Counted from the first letter of the stretch, positions 16,788 to 25,630 are shown. The stretch is 64,000 bases of DNA from Lentzea albida (GCF_900111005.1 NZ_FOFV01000009.1:62001-126000), one strand, 5' to 3'. Notes: generated by a model from the letters alone, not told the origin. Translations and numbers: made by a program.

Positions 16788-16912
16788 GGAACCGCCGAAA
16801 AGGCGATCTTGTGAATTCGGATCTAGTTTCACGCGCTGTCGTCACGGCCCACCGCACGGGCGACGGGCCGAGGGGTGGTTTCGGGCGCGGCGGGAGCGGG
16901 TACAGCTGCGAA

Positions 16913-17236
16913 ATGCTCGAAGTCACGGTGACGAAGTCGTCGCCTGCCTCCACCCTGGTCACCGTCTCCGGTGAACTGGCCGGTCCCGGCGCGGAACGGC
17001 TTCTCGCCCGGCTCGACCGCCTGCTCGACAACGGCCACCGCTACGTGGTCCTCGACCTGAGCGGCGTGACGTTCTGCGACTCCAGCGGCGTGAGCGCCCT
17101 GGTGCGCGGCCACGCCCGCGCGTCGGCCGCGGCGGGCGGCCTGAAGGTCTCGGCGGCGTCCGTCCAGGTGACGAGGGTACTGGAGCTGTCGGGCCTCGGG
17201 CGGATGCTCGGCCTGCCGTCCACAGTGGAGGCTTAG
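16913..17236 (+). CDS. STAS-domain anti-sigma factor antagonist
   Basis: 107 residues from ATG 16913; the longer frame from 16709 is Arg/Gly-rich non-domain sequence lying in the divergent promoter region. A single STAS domain: LVTVSGELAGPGAERLLARLDRLL, YVVLDLSGVTFCDSSGVSALVRGHARA with the phosphorylatable Ser in DSSG (about residue 60), and RVLELSGLGRMLGL. Such proteins bind anti-sigma kinases and release sigma factors when unphosphorylated. No kinase or sigma gene is adjacent, so the partner is encoded elsewhere. Confidence 0.88.
   Translation: MLEVTVTKSSPASTLVTVSGELAGPGAERLLARLDRLLDNGHRYVVLDLSGVTFCDSSGVSALVRGHARASAAAGGLKVSAASVQVTRVLELSGLGRMLGLPSTVEA
17219..17229. repeat. Iterated palindrome TCCACAGTGGA, copy 3
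   Basis: Third of four perfect copies, in the last codons of the STAS gene. Confidence 0.5.
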
Positions 17237-17286
17237 CGGCCGGGCCGGGACGGCGTCACCACCCCGGCGGGTGCCATGATGGCGGG

Positions 17287-17643
17287 GTGGAGTCCACGCG
17301 CATCGACCGCTGGCTGTGGGCGGTCAGGCTGACGAAGACCCGCCCCGACGCCGCCCAGGCGTGCCGGGGCGGCCACGTGCGCATCAACGACAAGCCCGCC
17401 AAGCCCTCCACGACGGTCGTGCCCGGCGACCAGGTCCGCGCCCGCGTCGGCGACAAGACCCGCGTCGTCGAGGTGGTCAGGGTGATCCAGAAGCGGGTCG
17501 GCGCCGAGGTGGCGGCGATGTGCTTCATCGACCGCACGCCCAAACCACCGCCGGAGATCCCGATCGCGCGCCGCGACCGGGGCGCGGGCCGTCCGACGAA
17601 GCGGGAGCGGCGCGTGCTGGACCAGTTCCGGTCGCAGAACTAG
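17287..17643 (+). CDS. RNA-binding S4 domain protein (Hsp15-like)
   Basis: 118 residues from GTG 17287. The S4 domain fills the first 60 residues: TRIDRWLWAVRLTKTRPDAAQACRGGHVRINDKPAKPSTTVVPGDQV, followed by a basic C-terminal tail with RRDRGAGRPTKRERR. It resembles Hsp15/RqcP-like proteins that bind rRNA or stalled 50S-nascent-chain complexes. Expected to be cytoplasmic and ribosome-associated. It converges on the DUF4419 gene with only 3 bp between stops. Confidence 0.92.
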   Translation: MESTRIDRWLWAVRLTKTRPDAAQACRGGHVRINDKPAKPSTTVVPGDQVRARVGDKTRVVEVVRVIQKRVGAEVAAMCFIDRTPKPPPEIPIARRDRGAGRPTKRERRVLDQFRSQN

Positions 17644-17646
17644 GGC

Positions 17647-19068
17647 CTAGTCGTAGCTCAGCCGCAGCTCCGACAGCTTCATCGTCTCCAGGTGCGCGAC
17701 GTCGCCGTGGTCGAGCACCGACTCCAGCAGCATCGCGAGTGATCCGCCGAGCACCGGTACTTCCTCCGGCCGGTCGCCGGGACCGAAGACCACCCAGTGG
17801 CTCAGTCCGGTGCGGAAGTCGGCGACCTCACCCGCGCACCGCCCGTCCGCCAGGTCGAACACCACGTCGACCTGGTAGCGGCCGACCTTTACATGCTCCC
17901 GCGCGCTGTCCGGGCGGATCCTCCACGCACCACCGCGCAGCGACGCCGCACCCAAGCGCTCGTAGAGCGCGATCAGCTCGCCACTGCCCTGCGGTCCCAT
18001 GTAGATGCTGAACGGTCCCGGGCGCCGCACCCGAGGCTCAGGGGGCTCACATTCGTGCTCGGCCGCGATGCGGTCCAGCACCGTCTCGATGCCCGGCGGA
18101 GCAGGCGTCAGCGCCCAGCCCGCCACCGGTTCCAGCGCACCGTCCTCGTGCTGGGTGACGCCGACGAGGCCCGCTTCCAGGGCCACGGCGCTGACGTCGC
18201 GGCCGTCGTTGACGTTGATCACCGCACGGCTCAGCGTGGCGGGCACGGTGTCCGTGGAGAGGCCGTGCTCGGCGCTGTCCCGCGGTTCGCCGACCGGGAG
18301 GTCCAGCATCGGGTTCGGCACGGTGCCGTCAGCGGGGTACTCCAGGTACGGGTAGAAGCGCGTGACCCAGCCGGTGACGATCTCGCCGCCGTAGGCGTCG
18401 ACCGGGTTGTAGATCCGCTTCCAGAACTCCGCGTCCGCGTTGCCCTCTGCCGCGCGCACGAACTCGTCGGTGATCGGGACGAGCGAGCGGCACCAGCGCT
18501 CCAGCCCGAACCGGGGCAGGTCGTCGATCCTGGCACGGATGCGGCGCCAGTCGTCGGGCGTGCCGGTCAGGGTGATCGACGGGATGCCGCAGACTGCGAT
18601 CATCCAGAACCCGAAGTACGGCGAGTAGGCGTCCAGCATCGCGACCCGGCCGGCCAGTCGCTCGACGGCGGTGCTCGTGCTGAAGTCGCACTCGAAGATC
18701 GAGTCGCCGATCTGCTTCGCGAGCCGCTCCACCAAGGAGTCCCACGTGTCGCCCGGGCCGAAGTGCGCCGTCAGGCGCTCCTTGCCCTCGTGGCCGACCA
18801 GGACCGGTCTCAGTTCCTCGGCGTGCTGCTTCACGTGGTCGGAAATGCCGCGCGCGATCGTCAGCCACACCGCGTCCGGTGACAGCACCAGGGGCCGGTG
18901 TTCCGCGAACGCCTTGCCGACCGCGTGCAGCAACGGGTGCACCCCGTTGGGCCTGAGCACCTGCGCGTCGCCTCCGGTGGCGAGCGCCGCGGGGAACAGG
19001 TCAGCGGTGCGAGAGGTGGGCAGCGAGTCGGTGACGGGCATGACGTCGTCGACCGGAAATGTCACCAT
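17647..19068 (-). CDS. DUF4419 domain protein
   Basis: 473 residues. The N-terminal 330 residues match DUF4419: GVHPLLHAVGKAFAEHRPLVLSPDAVWLTIARGISDHV (about 42-79), FECDFSTSTAVERLAGRVAMLDAYSPYF, and ITLTGTPDDWRRIRARI. This family is common in fungi and scattered bacteria and has no known activity. The last 120 residues form a separate domain ending in acidic and Leu-rich sequence. No signal peptide or membrane segment. It follows the sirtuin gene on the same strand with a 3-bp gap, so the two are probably co-transcribed. Confidence 0.85.
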   Translation of the reverse strand: MVTFPVDDVMPVTDSLPTSRTADLFPAALATGGDAQVLRPNGVHPLLHAVGKAFAEHRPLVLSPDAVWLTIARGISDHVKQHAEELRPVLVGHEGKERLTAHFGPGDTWDSLVERLAKQIGDSIFECDFSTSTAVERLAGRVAMLDAYSPYFGFWMIAVCGIPSITLTGTPDDWRRIRARIDDLPRFGLERWCRSLVPITDEFVRAAEGNADAEFWKRIYNPVDAYGGEIVTGWVTRFYPYLEYPADGTVPNPMLDLPVGEPRDSAEHGLSTDTVPATLSRAVINVNDGRDVSAVALEAGLVGVTQHEDGALEPVAGWALTPAPPGIETVLDRIAAEHECEPPEPRVRRPGPFSIYMGPQGSGELIALYERLGAASLRGGAWRIRPDSAREHVKVGRYQVDVVFDLADGRCAGEVADFRTGLSHWVVFGPGDRPEEVPVLGGSLAMLLESVLDHGDVAHLETMKLSELRLSYD

Positions 19069-19071
19069 TCC

Positions 19072-19941
19072 TTACCGTACAACGACTTCCGCCAGCTCCG
19101 TCAGCGCTGTCCCGAGCGGCAGGTCGACCCGGTGCGACGCGTGCGGATCACCGCGCGTCTCGCCCCGGTTGATGATCACGACGGGAATGCCCGCCGCGGC
19201 CGCCCGCCGCACGAACCGCAGACCCGACATCACCGTCAGCGAGGAGCCGAGGACGAGCAGGGACCGCGCGCCGTCGACGAGCGAGTAGCACTGCTCGACG
19301 CGCGGGCGCGGCACGTTCTCGCCGAAGAACACGACGTCCGGCTTGAGCACGCCGCCGCACGCCTCGCAGGGCACGACCTGGAAGCCGCGCACCTGCTCTT
19401 CCGGCAGAAAAACGTCGCCGTCCGGGTTGATCTCGTCCGTCGTCGCGTGGAAGTCCGGGTTGGCCTCGCGCAGGCGCCGGTCGAGGTCGAGGCGCGGCGT
19501 GATCAGCCTGCAGCCGAGGCAGATCACGCGGTCGAGGCCTCCGTGCAGTTCCACGACGTCCGGGGAGCCCGCGGCCTGGTGCAGGCCGTCGACGTTCTGG
19601 GTGATCACCCCGGCCAGTTTCGGGTGCAGCCGGCTCACGGCGTGGTGGCCCGCGTTCGGGTGCGCGCGGGCGATCGTGCGCCAGCCGACGTGGCTACGCG
19701 CCCAATAGCGCTGCCGCCCGGCCTCGCTGGTGGTGAACTCCTCGTACGTCATCGGGGTGTGCTTGCGCAGCGACCCGCCCTCGCCGCGGTAGTCCGGGAT
19801 GCCGGACTCCGTCGAGATGCCCGCGCCGCTGAGCACCAGCACCCCGCCCTCCTCGACGATCGGCACGACGTCGGCGAGGGTGGAGGTGCGCGGCAGCGAC
19901 GGGCCGGGGTTCGACCAGGTCAGAGTGGGCCTTGTTCGCAC
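19072..19941 (-). CDS. Sir2-family NAD-dependent deacylase (SIRT4-like)
   Basis: 289 residues, class II sirtuin arrangement. Seen: LSGAGIS (37-43), GIPDYRG (47-53), TQNVDGLH (114-121), catalytic His133 in VELHGG, zinc Cys141/144 (CLGC) and Cys192/195 (CEAC), and VVFFGENVP. It should remove acyl groups from lysines using NAD, releasing O-acyl-ADP-ribose; SIRT4-like members also act as lipoamidases or ADP-ribosyltransferases. Cytoplasmic. It starts one base before the GH5 stop, so it lies in a minus-strand run GH5-sirtuin-DUF4419. Confidence 0.93.
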   Translation of the reverse strand: MRTRPTLTWSNPGPSLPRTSTLADVVPIVEEGGVLVLSGAGISTESGIPDYRGEGGSLRKHTPMTYEEFTTSEAGRQRYWARSHVGWRTIARAHPNAGHHAVSRLHPKLAGVITQNVDGLHQAAGSPDVVELHGGLDRVICLGCRLITPRLDLDRRLREANPDFHATTDEINPDGDVFLPEEQVRGFQVVPCEACGGVLKPDVVFFGENVPRPRVEQCYSLVDGARSLLVLGSSLTVMSGLRFVRRAAAAGIPVVIINRGETRGDPHASHRVDLPLGTALTELAEVVVR

Positions 19942-19942
19942 T

Positions 19943-21637
19943 TCACCAGCTTACGTACCACTGTCGAATCTCGGCCTCCGCAGCGGCGACGTCGCCGCCG
20001 GACGGGGCCGTGACCAGCGCGAACTGGCGTCCGGCGCCACTGCGGAGCAGGAGCTTGTCGCCCTGGGCGGTGGACGCCGCCGAGCTGACGACCAGCGGCG
20101 AGCGCAGCGACCCCGGCAGGTGCAGCTCGGTCGGCGCGGAGCCCCCGTCCGAGTCCCAGACCAGCACCGCGAACGGGGCCGAGCCGACGAGCGCGCGGAC
20201 GTTCGGGAGCGGGATCTGCTGCCAGGTCTGGTAGGCGCGGTCCTCGTAGGTGAACGCGAGCGTGGTGCCCGCGACGGCCTGCGGGTACACGCGGTCGACG
20301 AGGGCGCGGTCGACGTTCAGCACCGCGTTGCCGGCGTCGTCGAGCTTCACGGCCGAGAAGTGCTCGTCGTTCATCGCATCGCCGTCGGTCTTGACCTTGG
20401 CCGGGTTGTCGTTCATCAGTTCGCGGTGGCGGCCGTAGTTGGTGTCCCAGTGCCACTGGCTGCCGGAGAGCACGCTGCCGCGCGGCGCCGACCACCAGCG
20501 CGCGCCCGGCGCCGTCGAGTCGAGGCCCTGGTAGATCGCCTTCAGCACGGACGGCGTCTTGTCGGAGGTGAAACCCGCGACCGGGTGGCCGAACTCGGAG
20601 ACGATCGCGGTGGTGCCGAGCGCCCGCGCGCGGTCGCGGATCGTGCCGAACGCCTGGGTGTACTGGCCGTCGCCCGCCTTGCCCGGCATGAGGATCCCGG
20701 ACTGCGCCTTGCCGTCGTAGAAGTGCGCGTTGAACACGAACCTCTCGCCGAGCGACGGGACCAGGGTCAGCCCGCCGGGTTCGGCGAAGAAGTCCACGTT
20801 CTGGTTCCAGAACACCAGCGGCTCCACGAACGCGGGCTTGTGCGCCCAGCCCGCCTCGTCCATCTCCGCGCGGAAGCGCTGGTAGAACGGCATCAGCAGG
20901 TCGCGCTCCCACGTCTGCGAGGTCTGTCCGGCGTCGTACTTCCCGGCGTACGGCTCGTTCAGCGGGTCGACGCCGACGACGAGCTTGAAGTCGGTGACGG
21001 GCAAGGCGTTCTTGACGTGCGCAAGAGCCGCGCCGGCCGCGTTGACGAACGAGTCCTGCACGCCGTTCCGGTTGTGCCAGAAGTCGTAGGTGGCGGCGGT
21101 GACGGCGTTGTTGTTCTTCATGTTCTGGCCCCAGTGCACGCAGATCCCGCACGACTCCTTGGGGTACCCGCTCGCCGCCCAGGCCGGGGCGCCGTCGCCG
21201 GTGTACCAGCTGTCCTTGTTGAACAGGTATCGCGAGTACAGGTCCTGGTGGAAGTCGAGGTAAACGCGGATGCCTTCACCGGTGAAAGCCCGCAGCTGGG
21301 CGGTCACGCGGTCGAGGTAGGTGTGGTCGATCTGGCCGCGCTGCGGTTCGATCCACGCCCACGTCAGCAGGAACCGCACGGCGTTCGCGCCGGTCAGCTG
21401 CTTCATCGTTTGCGCGGACCTGCGCGCGTCGGCGACGTTGGCGAATGGAAGCCCGCGGTTCTCGGCCAGTTTCGCCGTGCCGGAGACGTTGAAGCCGCGC
21501 AACACCACCTCGCGGCCGTGTTCGTCGCGGAAGACCCCGCCGGAGACCCGCAGCTCGGAGCCGTCGAACTCCGCGCGGGCAGAGGTGATCACCAGGGAGA
21601 AGAGGAAGAGGACCGCCAGGAGAACCGCTCGCCGCAT
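19943..21637 (-). CDS. Secreted GH5 glycosidase (endoglycoceramidase-like)
   Basis: 564 residues with a signal peptide (MRR, a hydrophobic core, SARA-EF cleavage near residue 22). The GH5 catalytic barrel contains LRGFNVSGTAK, VRFLLTWAWIEPQRGQID, YLDFHQDLYS, acid/base Glu in DPLNEPYAG (about residue 229) and nucleophile Glu in IVSEFGHP (about 347). A C-terminal beta domain follows. HQDLYSR and the long insert are typical of endoglycoceramidase-like GH5 members, which cleave glycan from ceramide; other glycosides are possible. Secreted. A hyphenated palindrome lies just upstream. Confidence 0.9.
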   Translation of the reverse strand: MRRAVLLAVLFLFSLVITSARAEFDGSELRVSGGVFRDEHGREVVLRGFNVSGTAKLAENRGLPFANVADARRSAQTMKQLTGANAVRFLLTWAWIEPQRGQIDHTYLDRVTAQLRAFTGEGIRVYLDFHQDLYSRYLFNKDSWYTGDGAPAWAASGYPKESCGICVHWGQNMKNNNAVTAATYDFWHNRNGVQDSFVNAAGAALAHVKNALPVTDFKLVVGVDPLNEPYAGKYDAGQTSQTWERDLLMPFYQRFRAEMDEAGWAHKPAFVEPLVFWNQNVDFFAEPGGLTLVPSLGERFVFNAHFYDGKAQSGILMPGKAGDGQYTQAFGTIRDRARALGTTAIVSEFGHPVAGFTSDKTPSVLKAIYQGLDSTAPGARWWSAPRGSVLSGSQWHWDTNYGRHRELMNDNPAKVKTDGDAMNDEHFSAVKLDDAGNAVLNVDRALVDRVYPQAVAGTTLAFTYEDRAYQTWQQIPLPNVRALVGSAPFAVLVWDSDGGSAPTELHLPGSLRSPLVVSSAASTAQGDKLLLRSGAGRQFALVTAPSGGDVAAAEAEIRQWYVSW

Positions 21638-21655
21638 CGCCGCCGCCTTTGGGAA

Positions 21656-21672
21656 CGTGAACGAGATTCACG
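21656..21672. promoter_or_regulatory. Inverted repeat CGTGAA-N5-TTCACG
   Basis: 6-bp arms separated by CGAGA, about 19 bp upstream of the GH5 start. Position and symmetry fit an operator for the glycosidase gene; the regulator is unknown. Confidence 0.35.
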
Positions 21673-21712
21673 TCGAACGTAGCCGGTGCGGCGGCGATGC
21701 GGCTAGCGGCGA

Positions 21713-22594
21713 TCAGCTGAACGTGGCCGCCACCAGTTCGGCGGTCTTGGCGAGCAGCGGCTCGTCGGCGCCGCCGGTCGGCTCGCTCTCGCGCGTCGAC
21801 AACACGGCGATCACGATCGGCGCGCGGCCGACCGGGAACGCGATGCCGACGTCGTTCGTCGTGCCGTAGCTGCCGGTACCGGTCTTGTCGCCCCAGCGCC
21901 ACGCGGCGGGCAGGCCGGCGCGGAGGCGGTTGTCGCCGGTCGTGTTGGCCAGCAACCACTTCGTGAGCTGGTCGGAGTCGTTGGAGTTGAGGGCGTGGCC
22001 CAGCGTCAGGCGCGCGTAGCTCTGGCCGATGGCGCGCGGCGACGTCGTGTCGGTGACGCGGCCCGGTTCCGCGGAGTTCAGCTCCGGCTCCCAGCGGTCG
22101 AGGCGCGTGACCGGGTCGCCGATCGAGCGGCAGAAGCGGCTGATCGCCGTGGGGCCGCCGAGCTCCTTGAGCAGCAGGTTGGCCGCGCAGTTGTCGCTGT
22201 AGGTGATGGTCGCCTCGCACAGGGCCGAGACGGTCATGCCGTTCGCGAGGTTCTCGGGCTTGCCCGTGATCGGCCCGTACCCGGACTTGTCCACATCGGA
22301 CTTCGTGTAGGTGATCACCTTGCCCAGCAACGTCCCGTCGCGGTCCTTGCGCAGGACCGCCGCGGCCGCGATGGTCTTGAAGGTCGAGCACATCGGGAAG
22401 AGCTCGTCGGCCCGGTGCAGCACCGTGCGGCCGGTGCCGGTGTCCGTCGCGAACACGCCGAGGCGCGCGTGGTGCTGCCTCTCGAGCTCGCGCAGCCTGC
22501 CGGTGATCGTCGACGCCTGTGCCTGGGCCGGAACCGCCACGGCCAGTGCCGCTCCCGCGCCCAAGGTCAGCGCCGCACGTCGGTTGAAGCTCAA
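21713..22594 (-). CDS. Class A beta-lactamase
   Basis: 293 residues. The N-terminus (MSFNRRAALTLGAG, then a hydrophobic core and AQAQAS) looks like a Tat signal. All class A motifs are present: Ser70-T-F-K73, preceded by Cys69; S-D-N at 133-135; E-P-E-L-N at 168-172; K-T-G at 236-238. It should hydrolyse beta-lactams outside the membrane through a serine acyl-enzyme. No regulator or mobile-element genes adjoin, so it appears to be intrinsic chromosomal resistance, common in soil actinomycetes. The PAP2 gene lies 63 bp upstream on the same strand. Confidence 0.95.
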   Translation of the reverse strand: MSFNRRAALTLGAGAALAVAVPAQAQASTITGRLRELERQHHARLGVFATDTGTGRTVLHRADELFPMCSTFKTIAAAAVLRKDRDGTLLGKVITYTKSDVDKSGYGPITGKPENLANGMTVSALCEATITYSDNCAANLLLKELGGPTAISRFCRSIGDPVTRLDRWEPELNSAEPGRVTDTTSPRAIGQSYARLTLGHALNSNDSDQLTKWLLANTTGDNRLRAGLPAAWRWGDKTGTGSYGTTNDVGIAFPVGRAPIVIAVLSTRESEPTGGADEPLLAKTAELVAATFS

Positions 22595-22657
22595 CGTCCT
22601 GTCCCCTTCTCCCGAAACCTCTCCACCGGAATGGACGCGCGGGAGATCAACTGGTTG

Positions 22658-23488
22658 TCACTCGATCCGGCGCCAGCACGCCAGGTACGTCAGCGCGGCG
22701 ATCAGCGACCCGGCCGACGCGAACGACCCGGCGCCGAGGTAGATCACCCACTCGTCGGCGTTCAGCCCTTCCCTGGCCAGCGGAAATCCCCACAGGATGG
22801 CGCCCAGGACGAGTGACGCGACCGCGGCGAGCGACCAGAACACGACCAGCACGACCCGGCCGACGCGCCGCGGTCCGGTGTAGGGCTTCAGGGATCCCCT
22901 GCGCTGCAACCACCACGCGGCGAGGGCGGCGAGGGCGAGCGCGATGCCGTCGGCGGCGAGGGTGTCGCTGAGGCGGTGCCACTTCGCGGTCAGCGTGTAC
23001 TGACCGATCGCCGTCGCCCACGGCAGCACGAAGAACAGCACGACCCCGCGCCACTTCCACGGCACCACGATCACCGCCGCGAACAGCACGGTCATCGCGA
23101 TCGTCGTGTGTCCACTCGGGAGGCTGTTGTGCGCGTAGTCGCCGGTGACCTCGACCAGTGCCGGGCGCGGCAGGACGAACCGCTTGAGCGCCTGCACCAC
23201 GACCTGGCCGGCGACGATCACGCCCACGGCCGCGATCGTGAGGTCCCAGCGCTTTCTCAGCACACCGACCAGCGCCACCGCGACGACCGCCGCGGCCAGC
23301 GAGTAGATCGTGATCTGCCCGAGCGACTGCCAGGCGGCGTCCGTTCCGGACACGTCGTCCTGGTCCGCGCCGCGCAGCGCGGCGTTCTCGATGGTCTGGC
23401 CTGCCCTCGTCAGCACGGCGAGGACGTACACGACCGCCGCGAAGACGAATCCCGCCGCCGCGACCACGGGCCACCGTCGAAGGTTCAC
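22658..23488 (-). CDS. PAP2-family membrane phosphatase
   Basis: 276 residues from GTG 23488; an ATG at 23518 would extend it by 10 residues toward the divergent gene. About six transmembrane helices. The three phosphatase motifs are seen: KRFVLPRP (with 5 rather than the usual 6 residues between K and RP), N-S-L-P-S-G-H-T, and AKWHRLSD. It is expected to dephosphorylate a lipid or isoprenyl pyrophosphate at the outer membrane face, perhaps in phospholipid or peptidoglycan-carrier recycling. Start uncertain. Confidence 0.85.
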   Translation of the reverse strand: MNLRRWPVVAAAGFVFAAVVYVLAVLTRAGQTIENAALRGADQDDVSGTDAAWQSLGQITIYSLAAAVVAVALVGVLRKRWDLTIAAVGVIVAGQVVVQALKRFVLPRPALVEVTGDYAHNSLPSGHTTIAMTVLFAAVIVVPWKWRGVVLFFVLPWATAIGQYTLTAKWHRLSDTLAADGIALALAALAAWWLQRRGSLKPYTGPRRVGRVVLVVFWSLAAVASLVLGAILWGFPLAREGLNADEWVIYLGAGSFASAGSLIAALTYLACWRRIE

Positions 23489-23542
23489 GCTGAGGCAGTC
23501 TGCCTCCGTTCGGCCCACCGCGCCGGACGAAGATCAACCGGC

Positions 23543-23893
23543 ATGCTGTCCGGCATGGATCCGCACGACGACGAGAACATCCCGCAGCGCGCACGGCAGC
23601 GGTTCCTGCGCGGCATGTGGGCCATCGTCGACCAGCACGGCCCCGGCCCGACCTTCGAGCGCGGTGAACCCGCCCGCGCACGCCTCGAGGCACTCGGCGC
23701 AGACCCGGACGACCTGCGGGCGTTCGCGCGCATGGTCGCGTACGAGGCACTGCACTCGGCCCTGTACTTCCTGGACGATCCCGGCGACGACGCCACCGGC
23801 TCGCCCGGCTGGGCGTTGCTCGAGACGTCCGGCGGCGAACCGACCGGGCGGCTGGTGCAGGGCCTCTACGAGGACCTGGACCCCGACCGCTGA
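23543..23893 (+). CDS. Small hypothetical protein
   Basis: 116 residues from ATG 23543, or 112 from ATG 23555; neither has a clear ribosome site. The sequence is helical, acidic and soluble (RARQRFLRGMWAIVDQHGPG; DPDDLRAFARMVAYEALHSALYFLDDPGD; LVQGLYEDLDPDR). No recognised family. Codon use has the strong G/C third-position bias of real genes here. Its 3' end overlaps the convergent TetR gene by 28 bp. Confidence 0.65.
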   Translation: MLSGMDPHDDENIPQRARQRFLRGMWAIVDQHGPGPTFERGEPARARLEALGADPDDLRAFARMVAYEALHSALYFLDDPGDDATGSPGWALLETSGGEPTGRLVQGLYEDLDPDR

Positions 23894-24534
23894 CCGAGGC
23901 GGTCGAGCACGGCCGTGATCGCCAGGTCCACGGTGTGCTCGAACTCGGCGTCGCGGTCGAACGCCGCCAGGTGCGGCGCCGTCGTGACCACCGCCGGCAG
24001 CCCGGAGGCCTCCAGCGCCCGGCGGCGCTCCCCGTCGTCGCCCCCGAACGCCGGCGCGGCCGAGAGCTCGCGCAGCAACGTGCCGATCAGCGTGGCGAGC
24101 AGCATCCGCAGCAGGTGCACGGACTGCTCCGGCGCGGCGCCCGCGGCCAGCAGCACCGAGAGCACCGCGTCGACCGGCGCGAGGCCTTCCAGTGACGACA
24201 GCTGGCGGGTGAGCACGAGCGGCGCGGCACCGGGGTGCGCCAGCGCGCGCGAACGGAACGCCGTCGCGATGGCGTGCAGGTCGTGGCGCGCGTCGCCGGT
24301 GGGCGCGGGCAGCACCAGGCCGCCCAGCAGCTGCTCGGCGACGGCGTCGAGCAGGCCGTCCTTGCCGTCGACGTGGTTGTAGAGGCTCTTCGCGTCGACC
24401 CCGAGCGCCCGAGCGACCGACCGCATGCCCACGCCCGCCACGCCCTCCGCGTCGATGACCTGCAGCGTCGCCGCGACGATCGACTCGCGCGACAGAAGCG
24501 GCGTCCGCGGACGGCCTCGGCGGGTTCCAGTCAT
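23866..24534 (-). CDS. TetR-family repressor
   Basis: 222 residues from ATG 24534. N-terminal HTH: SRESIVAATLQVIDAEGVAGVGMRSVARALGVDAKSLYNHVDGKDGLLDAV (about residues 15-65), with SLYNHVDGKDGLL the characteristic TetR recognition segment, followed by a helical ligand domain of the TetR_C type. It is divergent from the metallo-beta-lactamase-fold gene; the intervening 79 bp holds two copies of a CCCACAC(C/T)GTGGG palindrome facing each other, the probable operators. It should repress that gene and itself. Ligand unknown. Confidence 0.9.
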   Translation of the reverse strand: MTGTRRGRPRTPLLSRESIVAATLQVIDAEGVAGVGMRSVARALGVDAKSLYNHVDGKDGLLDAVAEQLLGGLVLPAPTGDARHDLHAIATAFRSRALAHPGAAPLVLTRQLSSLEGLAPVDAVLSVLLAAGAAPEQSVHLLRMLLATLIGTLLRELSAAPAFGGDDGERRRALEASGLPAVVTTAPHLAAFDRDAEFEHTVDLAITAVLDRLGQRSGSRSS

Positions 24535-24557
24535 CCGGCCATTGTGCCTTGCGGATG

Positions 24558-24600
24558 CCCACACCGTGGGTTTAACCTTCGAATTAACCCACAGTGTGGG
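24558..24600. promoter_or_regulatory. Double TetR operator
   Basis: CCCACACCGTGGGTTTAA (24558-24575) faces its near-exact inverse TTAACCCACAGTGTGGG (24584-24600). Each half is itself palindromic. It sits between the TetR regulator and the metallo-hydrolase gene, so binding would block both promoters. Confidence 0.65.
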
Positions 24601-24613
24601 TATTGGAGGGGTG

Positions 24614-25630
24614 ATGAACTTCAGCGCGATCGACACGCTCGACGGCATGGACGTCGAAGGCGGCCCTGGAGCGCGGCTGCGTCTCGTGCGCGAACGCGGC
24701 GAGGCGTTCCGGCGGGAGTTCGCCACGACCGGCACACCGGGCAGCATCGTCACGCGTGACCTGGTGACGCTGCCGTACCCGACCCGGTTCGGGTTGTTCA
24801 GGGCGTCGCGGGCGATCGCGCCGTTCCTGTCGATCACGAACCGCATGCTGGTGATCCGCTGGACCGAGGGCGACCGCGAGCGGGTCCTGCTGTTCGAGCC
24901 GAGCGACCACGAGTACGGCCGCTACACGCCGTACTTCGAGGACCTGTCCGAACGCACTCCCGACGTGGTGGAGCGGCGCATGGTGAAGGTCCACGGCACC
25001 GTGCCCGGCCACCTCGACCAGTTGGGCATCGCACCCGAGGACGTCGACTACCTGATGTTCGACCACCTGCACACCCAGGACCTGAGGCGCTGGATCGGCA
25101 CCACGCCGTACTTCCCGAACGCCAAGGTGATCGTGCAACGCGACGAGCTGGCCGCCCTCACCGACCTGCACCCGTTGCAGCGCCCCTGGTACCAGCCGTC
25201 GACCTATCGCGACCTGCCCCCGGACGCGTTCCTGCCGATCGACGGCTCCGTCGTGCTCGGACCGGGTGTCGCGGTGGTCAAGACCCCGGGCCACGTGTTC
25301 GGCAACCAGAGCCTCGTCGTCAACACCTCGACCGGCATCTGGGTGAGCAGCGAGAACGTCATCGCCGCCGAGGCGCTGACCCCCGAGCACTCGAAGCTGC
25401 CGGGCCTCGCCGCCTGGTCACGCCGGTGGCAGCACGAGGTCGTGCTCAACGCCAACACCATCGAGAGCACGGCCGACCAGTACAACTCGACCGTCCTGGA
25501 GAAGACGCTCGCCGACCGCAGCCAGTCCGACCCGCGGTTCCTGCAGTTCTTCCCCTCCAGCGAACTCACCGGCGCCTGGACGAACCCCGGCACGAAACCG
25601 ACGTTCAGCCACGGCCAGATCGTCCACTGA
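24614..25630 (+). CDS. Metallo-beta-lactamase-fold hydrolase
   Basis: 338 residues from ATG 24614 with a GGAGGGG ribosome site 3 bp before. The MBL fold is indicated by VDYLMFDHLHTQDLRRW (metal motif reads D-H-L-H-T-Q-D, close to the usual HxHxDH, with Gln in place of the second-position residue), NAKVIVQRDELAAL, VAVVKTPGHVFGNQSLVV and a later SSEN segment where Asp is common. It could be a lactonase- or esterase-like enzyme; the altered motif makes metal loading uncertain. Co-transcribed with the SnoaL-like gene 12 bp downstream and under the divergent TetR. Confidence 0.82.
   Translation: MNFSAIDTLDGMDVEGGPGARLRLVRERGEAFRREFATTGTPGSIVTRDLVTLPYPTRFGLFRASRAIAPFLSITNRMLVIRWTEGDRERVLLFEPSDHEYGRYTPYFEDLSERTPDVVERRMVKVHGTVPGHLDQLGIAPEDVDYLMFDHLHTQDLRRWIGTTPYFPNAKVIVQRDELAALTDLHPLQRPWYQPSTYRDLPPDAFLPIDGSVVLGPGVAVVKTPGHVFGNQSLVVNTSTGIWVSSENVIAAEALTPEHSKLPGLAAWSRRWQHEVVLNANTIESTADQYNSTVLEKTLADRSQSDPRFLQFFPSSELTGAWTNPGTKPTFSHGQIVH

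Noticed and set aside
21713..22594. Beta-lactamase as a recently acquired resistance gene
   Set aside because: No transposase, integron or composition shift nearby; intrinsic chromosomal class A enzymes are usual in actinomycetes.
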